Origin: Gadus chalcogrammus
Taxonomy: Eukaryota; Chordata; Actinopteri; Gadiformes; Gadidae
Direction: 5' to 3'
NCBI RefSeq assembly: GCF_026213295.1
Contig: NC_079431.1
Coordinates: 14,321,804 to 14,385,803, forward strand
Length of the DNA: 64,000 nucleotides
This document shows, piece after piece, positions 27,992 to 39,213 of this stretch. Both the position numbers and the translations under genes were made by a program. Position 1 is the first letter of the stretch, and each line of letters starts with the position of its first letter. Below the pieces are notes generated by a model that ran no database searches, was not told where the DNA came from, and saw only the letters and a program-made list of their open reading frames with translations.

Positions 27992-28072
<81 letters not shown>
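27806..28072. repeat. (GA)n microsatellite cluster in lmo7 intron
   Basis: Three pure GA blocks (about 27811-27875, 27913-27979, 28000-28071) separated by (GACACA)n and GTGAGTGAGTGACAG linkers. In the lmo7 transcript this is (CU)n, about 60-330 bases upstream of the acceptor of the last LIM exon. Confidence 0.97.
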
Positions 28073-28075
<3 letters not shown>

Positions 28076-28585
28076 TGTCCGGCGTCTCCACGGGTGGACG
28101 GCGAGCGAGAGAAGAGGTGGAAGAGAAGAGGAGGCCGAGGGACGGCCCCAGGGTTGTCTGGCCGACGCAGCCGGGGAGGAGAGCAGAGACGTGGCTGACA
28201 GGTAGGATGTCTAATCAATCGTGTCGGGGGGAGAGGATGGGGGCAACAGGTCGGTCCCAAACCGACAGACATACAAACAAACACAGGAGTCTCAGGATGG
28301 AGCCACAACCGGAGTGAAGTGAAGCGTTAGGGAAAGCGATGGAAAACGTGGGGTGAGGATTAGCCTGGCTCGTAGATTGATCGGTTTTGGATTGATGTTT
28401 GGCGGTGTTGTGTGTGTGGGTAGCTTCCACAGTGACACACGGCTCCCTCTTGTTTGGGCCGCAGAGGGGAAAGGACAGGTACGGTACCCTTCGACCACCG
28501 GTTAGTAGGGCGTGCAAAATCAAGGCTGGTGCGTCATCCAGACAGAGGGGGGGGTTAGCTTATCCGGACGCCCATCACCCCCGCC

Positions 28586-28600
28586 CCCCCCCCCCCCCAC
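28586..28600. repeat. Poly-C run in lmo7 intron
   Basis: CCCCCGCCCCCCCC... downstream of the first LIM-exon donor; reads as a G run in the transcript. Confidence 0.85.
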
Positions 28601-28673
28601 AGATGATCCGTGTAGCACAGTCCCCAGGTAGCCACGGTAACCCAGGGGAGGAATGGGGTCTTGAGGCGCTCAC

Positions 28674-28782
28674 CTTAAAGCAGTTCAAATGATAACAGAG
28701 TCCCAGGGACTCGATGATCATGGCCGCTCCCTTCCCCAGCGGGCTGTCACAGAACGTACAGATTTTCTTGCCACTCACTGAC
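28674..28782 (-). CDS. lmo7: lmo7 exon: first half of LIM domain
   Basis: 109 bases. One base completes an Arg codon with the previous exon, then [11 protein letters not shown]...[19 protein letters not shown]. It contains the first zinc knuckle (C-x2-C...H-x2-C). The [17 protein letters not shown] core is the LMO7/LIMCH1 LIM signature. Acceptor GCACACCAG, donor AAG|GTGAGC. A (UG)n tract ends about 55 bases upstream of the acceptor. Confidence 0.97.
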
Positions 28783-28835
28783 CTGGTGTGCAGAGTGTAC
28801 GGACATCCGTGGTTGATGGAGGGTTAAAGCACAAA

Positions 28836-28974
28836 TGTACACACACACACACACACACACATACATCGGCACACGCATGTGCGTGCACAAGCGCACACAC
28901 ACATATTTGTGCGCACGCACACATACATGTACGCAGACGCATGCACACAAAAATATACACAAAAACACACACAT

Positions 28975-29070
<96 letters not shown>
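28836..29070. repeat. (CA)n microsatellite upstream of first LIM exon
   Basis: Imperfect CA to about 28975, then pure CA to 29070; (UG)n in the lmo7 transcript. Confidence 0.95.
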
Positions 29071-29071
<1 letters not shown>

Positions 29072-29945
29072 ATTCTGTGTAGGAATCGATTCCCCCAGCA
29101 GGGAATGAAACATTAGTCACTCTTAAGCAAAAAGGAAAGTCTTGAATCAACAAGGCACGTCGATCCAGGTACTTTTGCTTCACATGTAGATGTGGGATTA
29201 TGCTTGAACACAGGTTTCAGTTTTCACAAACAATCACACACTGACACACAAAACTACACCCCCAAACACACACAGACATACATCCATGTATGATGCGTTG
29301 GGTTTAAAGTAGATGGTGAAGCATGGAATAAAACAAAATGAAAAAAGGGTTATAAAGTTATAAAATGGGAATCTTCCCGGCTGTGAGGTACATATGTTCC
29401 CGCTACCTCTGGGAAGAGATGATGTGGCATCAAACCCAGGGTCCCAATTGGTTTCCTAAAATAGCAGCATATGTGGCAGGTTCGTCACTCATCGATGTTC
29501 ATTGGTGAACTCGCAAATCTACCCTGAATCTCATGAGCTTAGGTCCGGTTTTACCTCGAGATATTATCGTACAACCACTCTGTCACGTCAGCTTGGCTCC
29601 GAACACTAAGCCGGCCAATCAGCGAACTCTAGCAATTGACGTAGTTGATGACCAACCCCTTAACTACAATGAATTCATTCATGTAATATTCACGCTGCTT
29701 TGGAATTAGCTATGTTTGAACTCAAGAGCTCAATGTTTTACGTCAACAGTAGTGGTAACGTAAGCTTTATCATGTTTTCTTTGGCAAACACGCCCCTTGG
29801 GATCCCACTGGCTTCAGCCTAGTCCAATGGGCTTCCAGGTAAGGAAGGCCCCCCGACCAACACTGCTGACGCCAGACCCCCTGGACCCCGTGAGCAGAGG
29901 GCCCAGGGTCTGAGGGTCTGAGGGCCGATGAACCCGGGACGTTAC

Positions 29946-30284
29946 CTGCTGCGCTGCTGCCGCCCGAACGGCTCGGACGTGGGCTCCGGCGAGGTGGTGG
30001 GCGACAGGGAGGGCGACTGCTGCCGCCATGACGACGCGGGGGGCGCGGCCCCGCCTCGCAGTGAGCCCGTGGAGGCGGAGGCGGGCAGGCCGGAGACCGA
30101 GCCGGGGCGCGCGGGGTAGCCCCCGCCGTAGTACGTGCCCCCGCCCACGACGCCTCCCGCTCCGCTGCTGCCGTAGATGGCCGACTGCGGGCGGGTGGAG
30201 CTGGGAATGGAGGAGGTGCTACCCGGTGTCCATGACGACCGCCAGGCGCTGCGGGGCGCGTCCAGGTTGTCCAGGGATTCTCCT
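29946..30284 (-). CDS. lmo7: lmo7 exon: Ser/Gly/Pro-rich linker before LIM domain
   Basis: 339 bases. Starts with GESLDNLD (junction codon R), conserved in LMO7 before the LIM domain, then a low-complexity linker rich in Ser, Gly, Pro and Ala, ending FGRQQRS(R). The exon is very GC-rich relative to its introns. Acceptor TTTTTTTCCCAG, donor CAG|GTAACG. Confidence 0.93.
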
Positions 30285-30483
30285 CTGGGAAAAAAAGAAA
30301 AAGAGACGTTAGACTATTCCTCTTCAATTCAATTAAAACACAATTATTTTACGAAATGACATTTAATTAGGTTTAATTTAATTATAAGGTGTCGACTAAA
30401 GTACACCGGTGTACTTCAAACCAGAAGCTGACTTGACCTCCCATCACAGAAGATACAGCCCTCAGGGATGTCTAAGGGGGATT

Positions 30484-30484
<1 letters not shown>

Positions 30485-30548
<64 letters not shown>
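30485..30548. repeat. G64 homopolymer in lmo7 intron
   Basis: Sixty-four consecutive G on the + strand (C64 in the lmo7 transcript), about 79 bases downstream of the exon 30627-30825 donor in a 342-base intron. True length is uncertain in any assembly. Confidence 0.9.
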
Positions 30549-30551
<3 letters not shown>

Positions 30552-30626
30552 TCTCATGTGATAACCCGATGTACGTCCCCTGCAGCAGGGCGGCAGCTGG
30601 GTGCCCCTCCAGCGAGCTGCGGGTAC

Positions 30627-30825
30627 CTGCGCATGGGCACGTCGACGGGCTCCTTGCTGGGGGCCATGGAGGTGGACTGCTGGCGGATCCAGCTGTTGTC
30701 GGTGAGCAGCTGGGTCTTCTTCTTCATGTCTTGCAGGATCTGCTGGCGCTCCAGGTCCGCCTGGGTCTGGAGCTGCTGCTGGCTGCGCCGCTGGGGCCGG
30801 TCCGCCGCAACCAAGCCACTGGCCG
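30627..30825 (-). CDS. lmo7: lmo7 exon: Gln/Arg-rich helix (ERQQILQDMKKKTQ)
   Basis: 199 bases. Encodes ASGLVAADRPQRRSQQQLQ then LERQQILQDMKKKTQLLTDNSWIRQQS...VPMR, matching the conserved LMO7 segment just before GESLDNLD. The frame requires the acceptor at GAGCAG|CGG rather than the CAG seven bases further in. The acceptor sits 5 bases after a long (UG)n tract with no other pyrimidine run. Donor CAG|GTACCC. Confidence 0.88.
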
Positions 30826-30831
30826 CTGCTC

Positions 30832-30973
<142 letters not shown>

Positions 30974-31091
30974 CAATGAAGAGGACAGAGAGGGAGAGAG
31001 AGTGGGTGTCAAGCCAATTCAATATTATTTGTATAGGGCTTAATCACAGTTGCAGGCTGCAAGGGCTTCTCAAGCCCAAATTATACCACAC

Positions 31092-31321
<230 letters not shown>

Positions 31322-31744
31322 AGAGCAAGAGGAAAATAAATATTCTGTTCAATGAAAGTAAAGATGGGATTTTTTGCAACAACAGGAATCTTGGATTGTC
31401 TGAGAAATCAACCACAAGAAAAGGTTGAATTGATTCATACGGTGGGTACAACGATCACTCTAACATCTCATGCTGAAAAATGCAAACACAATCCAAGGGG
31501 ACAAGGAGGGGGAACAAAACGGAAATCAATAGTATGCTGCATCTCATTCTCCGCTCGAGTGTATGATGGGATAAATCGACGGAGCGGATACTGAAAAAAA
31601 TCAACGTTCCCGCAACGACGGAAAGGCAACGATCGGCCCGATTAAAAGACGACAATGATGACAACATGGTGAGGGTCGATTGGACAGGGGAGGGGGGCGG
31701 AGGAGGCGCAGCGGTGTCGGCGGGGGGGTCTCCGACTGAACCAC

Positions 31745-31894
31745 CTCTCTGCGGCTCTCTGTATCTCGAAGTGCTCAGGATCCGCTCCGTCTCCCGCGCC
31801 TCCAGCCGTTGGTTGCCAGAGTAACTGTAGCGCTCCCGCCCCGACCGCTCCTCAGGCGCCCAGTAGGACGAGCCCCCCTGTGGCCTGTAGTGAC
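31745..31894 (-). CDS. lmo7: lmo7 exon: GHYRPQGGSSYW segment
   Basis: 150 bases. Encodes (G)HYRPQGGSSYWAPEERSGRE through ILSTSRYREPQR(G), a Ser/Arg/Tyr-rich linker. Phase 1 in, phase 1 out. Acceptor GCACACCAG; donor GAG|GTGGTT is weaker than most, but only this end keeps the frame with both neighbours. Confidence 0.82.
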
Positions 31895-32031
31895 CTGGTG
31901 TGCATACAACCCAGCGGTGGACCACTCTTAAAATACACACACTGGCCTGTGTATGGCAACAGCTTGAGGTGAAGGGAAGGAAAGCGGCTCATATCTATAT
32001 TTCATGCTTTCCTTCACACCTGGTCAGCTGC

Positions 32032-32055
32032 CCCCCCCCCCCCCCCCCCCCCCCC
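32032..32055. repeat. C24 homopolymer in lmo7 intron
   Basis: About 24 consecutive C on the + strand. Confidence 0.9.
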
Positions 32056-32151
32056 TGCGGTTGTTTACTCGGTGGGAGAGCAGACCTCACAATACATATT
32101 CAGTGGGGACTCAGTTCATTGTGGCGGGGAAACCAAGGCAAGCGTACTGAC

Positions 32152-32210
32152 CTCGCCTCTCGGAGAATCCCACATCATCCAGAGCCTCAGGTGTCGACTT
32201 GGACTTCTCC
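32152..32210 (-). CDS. lmo7: lmo7 small exon (EKSKSTPEALDDVGFSERR)
   Basis: 59 bases encoding EKSKSTPEALDDVGFSERR. The family segment KSRSTTELDDYS of LMO7 is similar. Acceptor TTGACAG, donor CGAG|GTCAGT. Phases fit the flanking exons. Confidence 0.88.
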
Positions 32211-32517
32211 CTGTCAATCAAGAAGGGAGAAAATCATTTCAAAACTACGAAATCGAATCAACGTCTTCAAGTATGAACGAATGAACTGAAATGAACTGAG
32301 TTTATGTCGCGATACCATTGATCATTCATACAATTGATCGTGTTCAATCAGCTTGCGAGTCAAACAGGTATTCGATTTTGAATGCGAGATCACTGTTTTT
32401 TCGACTACATTAACAGCTTGACATGTTGCATGGGCGAGGTCACACAGAAACAGCCTATATCCATGCGAGTCTCGGCCACGCGTACACACTGTTCCATACA
32501 CACGACGCAGTACCAAC

Positions 32518-32571
32518 CTGTCGGAGTAAGCTAGGGTGTGCGACTGGGAACTACGGAAGCCAGAGGGTTTC
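32518..32571 (-). CDS. lmo7: lmo7 small exon (KPSGFRSSQSHTLAYSD)
   Basis: 54 bases encoding KPSGFRSSQSHTLAYSD plus a split Arg codon. Acceptor CGGGACAG, donor CAG|GTTGGT. Support is from splice sites and phase; sequence similarity here is weak. Confidence 0.8.
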
Positions 32572-32806
32572 CTGTCCCGTTAGCGACAGGTAGGGCGGGA
32601 TAGGTTAGTGGCGGGGTAGGGAGGGAGAGGTGGGGACAGAAGCGTTACAGCACAGAGAAGGACAGAGGCACACAGGATGCATATTAGTGGTGGTTGTTAT
32701 GAGACAGGAGCAACAGGGCAGGTCACATTGGGGCATATGAGGTTAGCACTGAGTATTGCTGCGCAGGCATGAAGGGCAGCTGAAATGTTTACAAAGTAGG
32801 CCCCTA

Positions 32807-32807
<1 letters not shown>

Positions 32808-32894
<87 letters not shown>

Positions 32895-32905
32895 CGTGCG
32901 TGTGT
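32808..32905. repeat. (TG)n microsatellite downstream of the ER-helix exon
   Basis: About 98 bases of TG; (CA)n in the lmo7 transcript, starting about 65 bases after the donor of exon 32970-33445. Confidence 0.96.
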
Positions 32906-32969
32906 TTATGCTATTTTTGCTTGTTTAGGGAGAGGCCAGAGGGACGTGACAGTTTGCATTGTTGCTGAC

Positions 32970-33445
32970 CATTGCTGCTGCTTATCGAGGGCGCGCCTCC
33001 TCTCCTCCTCTTGCCGCTCCTCGTCTCTCCTCCTCTGTAACCTCAGGTCCTCCTCCATCCTCCTCTTCCTCTCCTCCTCCGCCGCACTCCTCACCCTCTC
33101 CTCCTCCTCGGCCCTCCGCTTCCTCTCCTCCTCCGCCCTCTTCTTCAACTCCTCCGTCCTCTTCATCCTCTCCTCCTCCCTCCTCTCCTCCTCCTCCTCC
33201 CTCCTCTCCTTCTCCTCGGCCTCCCGGCGCCGCTGCAGCTGCTCTCTCCTCTCCCGCTCCTCCTTGAAGCGCCTGAGCTCCAGCTCCTCCTCCTCCTCCT
33301 GCCAGCGTCTCTGCTCTGCCTGCCTCTGCTCTTCCTGCGCCTCCTTCCTTCTCCTCACCTCCTCTTCCTCCTCCTGGGCCTCCCAGGCCGGGGAGCGGTG
33401 GGTGGTGGAGGAGGGGCGAGCGGCGTCCACCTCCAGGCTCTGGGT
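32970..33445 (-). CDS. lmo7: lmo7 exon: long Glu/Arg-rich helix (single-alpha-helix-like)
   Basis: 476 bases, 158 codons plus a split Trp codon. After TQSLEVDAARPSSTTHRSP comes an almost unbroken run of about 130 residues dominated by E, R, Q, K and A, with i/i+4 alternation of E and R blocks and few hydrophobics. That pattern is more typical of a stable single alpha-helix than a coiled coil. Ends RRRALDKQQQ(W). LMO7 has a shorter charged helix at this position. The DNA is a near-continuous polypurine strand. Acceptor CCCCCACAG, donor TG|GTCAGC. Confidence 0.93.
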
Positions 33446-33941
33446 CTGTGGGGGAGGAGAGGGAGGTGGGCCAGGAGCCAACCCCGTCTTTAAAGCAGAG
33501 CACTTGACTCACATTCACGCACGCACACACGCAGACGTCCGCGTGGCCACAAGTAGCTCATTAAGGACGCATCTACACCTACACTGCCCGGAAAAGCTGA
33601 GGGCAGATGCAGTTATTCTATTGGCTGCCCTGCCTACCGGTCGGCGTGGGCGGTCATGGTGAATGATGACGCCGAATGCTAATCGGACGGTCCCTTTGCT
33701 AATCTCATCATCTTGTGAACATATAATGTTTCTGTGGAATTGATCGGTGCCACGAAAGGTAAAAAAATGGATCTTGGCTTGAACATGACCATGTTCATCC
33801 AACCAAGCAGAACATTTCGGATTTTTTTATTGATGAAAAAGTTCTTAATCCTTGAAATGCTGCAGGTCTCGCAGAGGATTACAGGCTCAGTCCTGGTGTT
33901 TTGAAGGGTCTACTTGTATTGATTCTGAGTTCCTGGCTCAC

Positions 33942-34028
33942 CTTCTGTGTCTGCCTGCTGTCGTAAGCCTCCTCCTGGTCCTTGCGCCATATCTCTTGCA
34001 TTTTCTCCTGGTCGCGCTTGTATTTCTC
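33942..34028 (-). CDS. lmo7: lmo7 exon: EKYKRDQEKM helix
   Basis: 87 bases, phase 0-0, encoding EKYKRDQEKMQEIWRKDQEE and AYDSRQTQK; conserved with the LMO7 QEKYQREQEKL segment. Acceptor TTTCCAG, donor AAG|GTGAGC. A (UG)n tract lies about 50-220 bases upstream of the acceptor. Confidence 0.95.
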
Positions 34029-34077
34029 CTGGAAACACGAGCACAGGGACACCGCTCACACCATGTTTCACACACAA

Positions 34078-34342
<265 letters not shown>

Positions 34343-35298
34343 TACGTCACACTGTACACAAGATCACAGCACCCAGCGCATGTTTTAGACCTCATTCCCG
34401 AAGAGAATAGATGCTTGCTTGGGCACACACACATCCATACACACGTACCCTCCCACTCTCTCTCCACAGACTACTGTCTTCCTCTGAACACCTTTCCCTG
34501 TGACCCACGATGCAGAAGACAGCAGCTGGCCTATTTATACTTGTTGTCATTCCCTAGCCGGCGCTCCTGTTAAGGTCTGCGGGAGACTTGCCGGCGTCGC
34601 CTTCCCCTGGCTAGGCTCTTAGGAGGCTGAAGTAGGCCGTCAGATCGATAGGGAATAGCACTGAGGGAGCAGCGAGCGAAAGTGTTTTTTCCTCGCAGTG
34701 GATGCCATCATGACACCTTTCATCTCACGGCCAAGGGATAGACACGAATAGTCGTACCACCCGTGTTTTTGGCAGGGACGTGCTGCGGAATTGGTGTGAG
34801 AAACATGTGGATGTGTACATCTACCTTGTACCTTCTTGGGTATATCTTGAATTTATTGTTCAATTTTATTTTAATAAAGCGCTTTCTAAATGAAAAGGTG
34901 CGATAGAAATTAAGTCAACATTGACATCATCATTATGATCATCACCCCCCTCATAGGATTAATAATAGGCTGTGTGCTCTCTCCTCTCCTCTCCTCTTCT
35001 CCCTCTACACCTACAGCTGCACCTCTAGCCTCTCTTCTGTCAAACTGAACCAGGAAGCCAGGTGAGCACCTGGCTTCCTGGAGCAGCCGGAACAACTCAG
35101 GGCTAAACGCTGTGAAAACCGTAGAGATGTTAGAAGATATCTGGAGAAGCCTAGCCCCAAACCCCCCTCCCACATCATGTGTGACTCCCTAGTCCACACT
35201 GTGGAGTTATTTGCATTCCTGGGGACAATCATCTCACAGGACTTCATCCTGGGGAATATACCCCCCACCCCACCCTCTCACACATCAAACACATACAC

Positions 35299-35446
<148 letters not shown>

Positions 35447-35811
35447 TGTGTACATGCCTCGTCCTCATGTCATAGCCTCTAACCCTCTCATTGCATCTAA
35501 GCCTCTTACAGCATACATAATTGATGGCTCTTAAATAGTTTACGATGTAAATATTGTCAAATAAATTGTTATTTTGCTAATATCTTGTTGCTTTATGTAT
35601 TCTATTCAGCGACCTCACCAAGTCAATATTCTTGTACGTGCAAACATACTTGAATAAATAAGTACTCAAATAAATAAATAAATAACAATAGTAAATAAAT
35701 ACATTTCTGATTCTCATTATCCTTATTATCATAGTCATCATAATAAGTATTACCAATATCTGAGCTAAAATGAAGCAGTTATCACAGCCACCCGAACCGA
35801 CGCCTGCTGAC

Positions 35812-35919
35812 CTGTAGGAGGCGATCCTGCTCCTTCTGCCACTTCTCCTGCCTGCGGCGCTCCTCCTCGGGGTCCCAGGACCAGCGGCTGGCCGAGGGGG
35901 TGAGGGCGGGCACGGGGAT
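35812..35919 (-). CDS. lmo7: lmo7 exon: IPVPAL...[14 protein letters not shown]
   Basis: 108 bases, phase 0-0. Encodes [20 protein letters not shown] then [16 protein letters not shown], almost identical in pattern to the LMO7 segment PVPT...SRWVWDQEEE...[14 protein letters not shown]. It starts the central helical region. Acceptor GTCATCAG, donor CAG|GTCAGC. Confidence 0.96.
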
Positions 35920-36282
35920 CTGATGACAGAGGGGAGGAGGAGGGCCATAATGTAACACACACGCCACATGAAGGAGCTCTAGAGACTCACATCTCTAGGT
36001 CTCATCCAGAGCCAGGCGCCCGCAGCCAGGCCAGAAGAAAACAGACTTCTGAAAAGTTCTGCCGCTTACTGCTGCCTACTGTGGACTTTATAAAAGAGGT
36101 GAGGGAATAAGTGGGTATGGACACACTGAAGGAAAGTCTCTCACTCTCCCATTGTACTTCTGACTGGACCGAGACATGACTGCTAAAGAGCGGTGATGTA
36201 ACAATTGATCCCAGTTGATGTGTGGCTCTAGTGATGGTGAGTTCTGCTCTGGGCTAGGATTACCTCCGGTATAGCCTCCATG

Positions 36283-36554
<272 letters not shown>

Positions 36555-36898
36555 GGGAGACAGAAAGAGAGTAGGAGAGACAGAGATATAAAGAGATAGA
36601 GATATAAATAGAGACAGAAATACAGATAGAGAAAGACAGAAGGTGGAAGTGCAAGAACAGGAGGCCCTAGCTATCGGTCCGGATGATACCTGACGACGAG
36701 CACTCTGAGAGTTGTGTGTGTGTGTGTGCGTGTGTGTGTGTGCTCCTGACAACAGCAGGATGATTGAGCAATCAAAGGGCTTGAGTGCAACAGTGGTGCT
36801 GTCTCCGCCGAGGGATCACCTTTCAGAGAACCGCCAGTGAACGGGGAGGGGGTGAGAAAGAAACTAAATATGTTTTTGTGTTTTTCAACAATACTCAC

Positions 36899-36924
36899 AT
36901 CCGATATCGCCGTCTCTGATCCTC
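36899..36924 (-). CDS. lmo7: lmo7 26-nt microexon (GSETAISD)
   Basis: Twenty-six bases encoding the end of a Gly codon plus GSETAISD, joining LKRRSEFFEQG to IPVPAL. The family has a matching eight-residue stretch (human SSDSVVPD) at exactly this place. Acceptor CTTCTTCCAG, donor GGAT|GTGAGT. Skipping it alone would shift the frame, so it is probably constitutive. Confidence 0.88.
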
Positions 36925-37322
36925 CTGGAAGAAGTAAACAAGTGTCATTGAGATTCCTCTGGTATGCACGTCGTAAATATTATGGAGAGTATTAAGATAT
37001 AAAGATTATTGACTTGACAATCAGGAAAGTGATAAGCTGACCTCTGGAAACCCTGATCAGCCAAATGGAAATCAATGAACTTTAACGGGGAATAGACTGG
37101 AGATAATACAATGGGACTCACGCAAACAGATACAGTAAAACGTTGAGACTTTCCACACAAAAAGTCCATACAATGGTTGCATGCAAGCCAGTGCTACACG
37201 TCGCTAGGAGATTTGCACACGTTCCATGCAGAGAGGACCTGTCTTTGTGCAACAGCAATGCATTGAAGGCCATGCACAGCAAAGGGGAAAGTGTGACCGT
37301 GAACAATGTATAAATCACACAC

Positions 37323-37362
<40 letters not shown>

Positions 37363-37380
37363 CACACACACACACACGCA
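37323..37380. repeat. (AT)n then (CA)n microsatellite
   Basis: ATATACATATAT... (to about 37360) followed by about 8 CA units. Confidence 0.9.
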
Positions 37381-37859
37381 CAGAACCAGACCGAATGATG
37401 CGAGTCTGGTGTTGGTGTAGTGTGCCAGGCATGATGTGTACAGCCAAGGGAGCTTTGAAAGAAAAATAGAGAAATTGCTTCTTTTTTTTTGACTCTGATA
37501 CTGTTACGTAATAGTCTCTTTCTTCTTTCTTATAATTTTTTCTGATTTGAGATTTTCTCGCATATTTCTCTCCGGGCCAAATTGATTTTGAGAGGAAGAA
37601 AAATCCTTGGTGTGGATTTGTTTAGAGAGCTAACGATTACCTGTCTATAAGAAATGATGGTCACAGCGGAAAGGATACAAGCTCCAGGTTAAATATAAAG
37701 GTATATAATCACTTACATAACAACTTCAGGGTTGAAGGAATTTGTCTTATTTTTTTTGCTAATTAAACCTGTCATTGGCCATTGACGATTCTCACTAAGG
37801 AGCGGTTAGCTCAGCTCAATGTTTACCACAGGAGTGTTAGCTCCTCAGTGCTAAACAGG

Positions 37860-38106
37860 GGTGTGGGGGGGAAGCAAACCACCTCTGGGAGACCAGATCC
37901 TAGCTCTGCTCCCCCGGCTGCAACAACAATCATGCCAGGGAACCCGGGCTTCTGCCTGGCGGGCAGGTAGGCATACAGGGATAGCAAGGTGGGGGGGGGG
38001 GGGGAATAGAGGTCACTGCACACTGGGCCCTGCGTGTTTACCACAGAGGTAGACCAGAGGGCTGACCCTGCTGCACCCTGAGCTACCTGGGGAGGGGGGG
38101 GGGGGG
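37860..38106. repeat. G-rich intronic segment with G14 and G15 runs
   Basis: Contains GTGTGGGGGGG at 37860, G14 at about 37990 and G runs at 38092-38106 in the intron between exons 36899-36924 and 38422-38478. No coding content. Confidence 0.8.
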
Positions 38107-38421
38107 TATGATACAAGTTATGCTCCCGCTATGAGTCCAGGCTGAAAAATACATCAAATAAATAGAAGAGAAACAAAGACAGAATAAAGACGAGGCTCAA
38201 TTAAAAACTTTGAAAGAGGGCGTCGATCCCACCATACGCGTTTCCATTGCTTGATTCAATTGATAGAAAACACATGCATATGGGCATACATGTACAAGTA
38301 TATTTAAGATGTAGGCCACGATGAGTGGTCGAGGGGGAAGCACATAGAGAGCCCAGCCACCACATGACAAACAACACCGTATCACACCACCCTTCACCCT
38401 GCTAGCCTCGGAAACGTTTAC

Positions 38422-38478
38422 CTTGTTCAAAAAACTCTGACCTCCGTTTTAAGTTTTTCAAAGACATGGGTTCTGACT
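38422..38478 (-). CDS. lmo7: lmo7 exon: SEPMSLKNLKRRSEFFEQ
   Basis: 57 bases encoding (E)SEPMSLKNLKRRSEFFEQ(G), one of the best conserved LMO7 blocks (SESISLKNLKRRSQFFEQG type). Acceptor ATGTAG, donor CAAG|GTAAAC. AT-rich compared with neighbouring exons. Confidence 0.95.
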
Positions 38479-38750
38479 CTACATGAGAGAAGGGGGGAAC
38501 AGTGAGGCACAGGGGATTAGAAAAGAACACCTCGCAGGCCTGTCGATCAGCTTGTGATGTGTGTGTTTTAAGTGTACTCAAAGATGCATTGTTGTAACGC
38601 TTAATGTCTTCATGAATATCTCTCAAAGGAGACTCCTACACTTAACATGCCTATTAGCACTTAGCACTAACAAATCAATATATATTGACTGATAATAATA
38701 TATATTTTCTTTGTTTATGAATAAAGTTAATACAAAATCTAATATCATAC

Positions 38751-38814
38751 CTTTATTTCTCATGGTTACCGCCTCTTGATGGACACCCCCGTTGAGTCCG
38801 TTTGTTGCCACATT
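38751..38814 (-). CDS. lmo7: lmo7 exon: NVATNGLNGG...TMRNK
   Basis: 64 bases, phase 0 in, phase 1 out, encoding NVATNGLNGGVHQEAVTMRNK plus one base. An alternative donor, GCG|GTAACC, lies inside but would break the frame with the next exon; AAAG|GTATGA keeps it. Confidence 0.85.
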
Positions 38815-39022
38815 CTGCAGAAAAACACAATATCAAATACTTTAATTATACAACACACTTCTATATGGTATTATGTAAGTGTGGGCATTAACAACGACGA
38901 CCAACAACGGCCGAGGGCTTCTGAGCATCATCCAATCTGGCAACCTTCATTACTTCAGTTACAACGGCTTGATAACGCACAAGGAACCCCGGGTCGTGTG
39001 GCGTGATGGGGGGGTCACTCAC

Positions 39023-39213
39023 GATGACGGAGTGGAGGGGCGCCGCGTTGATCCCCAGGCTGTCGGGGGATTTGCGTGAGGTGAAATCCAAACTGGTGTT
39101 GGTGGGGCTTGTGTTGCTGCCGACCCCACCTACAAGCGTTGAGTGGTCCGAACTGGTGAGATTGATGGTCTTATGGTTCTGAAAGGGTGCTGCCGGTCGG
39201 TCTGTGTCCCAGT
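39023..39213 (-). CDS. lmo7: lmo7 exon after PDZ (HKTINLTS)
   Basis: 191 bases encoding (N)WDTDRPAAPFQNHKTINLTS, then a Ser/Thr-rich linker ending APLHSVI. DRPAAPF..HKTINLTS matches the LMO7 sequence right after the PDZ domain. Internal CAG|AAC (TTTCAG) and TAG|GTG acceptors would drop conserved residues. Donor ATC|GTGAGT. Confidence 0.92.

Noticed and set aside
27774..28091. Ser/Leu and Arg/Glu ORFs in GA/CT repeats (also 31044-31451, 44892-45186, 47062-47332, 61738-61950)
   Set aside because: They are translations of GA/CT microsatellites.
30818..30824. Alternative acceptor GGCCAG|TGG for the QQQLQ exon
   Set aside because: It would break the frame with the upstream exon; GAGCAG|CGG restores it.
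32959..33662. Ser/Pro-rich + strand ORFs opposite the ER-helix exon
   Set aside because: They are the complement of a GAG/CGG-rich coding exon; splice phase and family similarity support only the - strand.
39129..39175. Internal TAG|GTG and TTTCAG|AAC acceptors in the post-PDZ exon
   Set aside because: Their use would remove or misframe the conserved DRPAAPF..HKTINLTS sequence.
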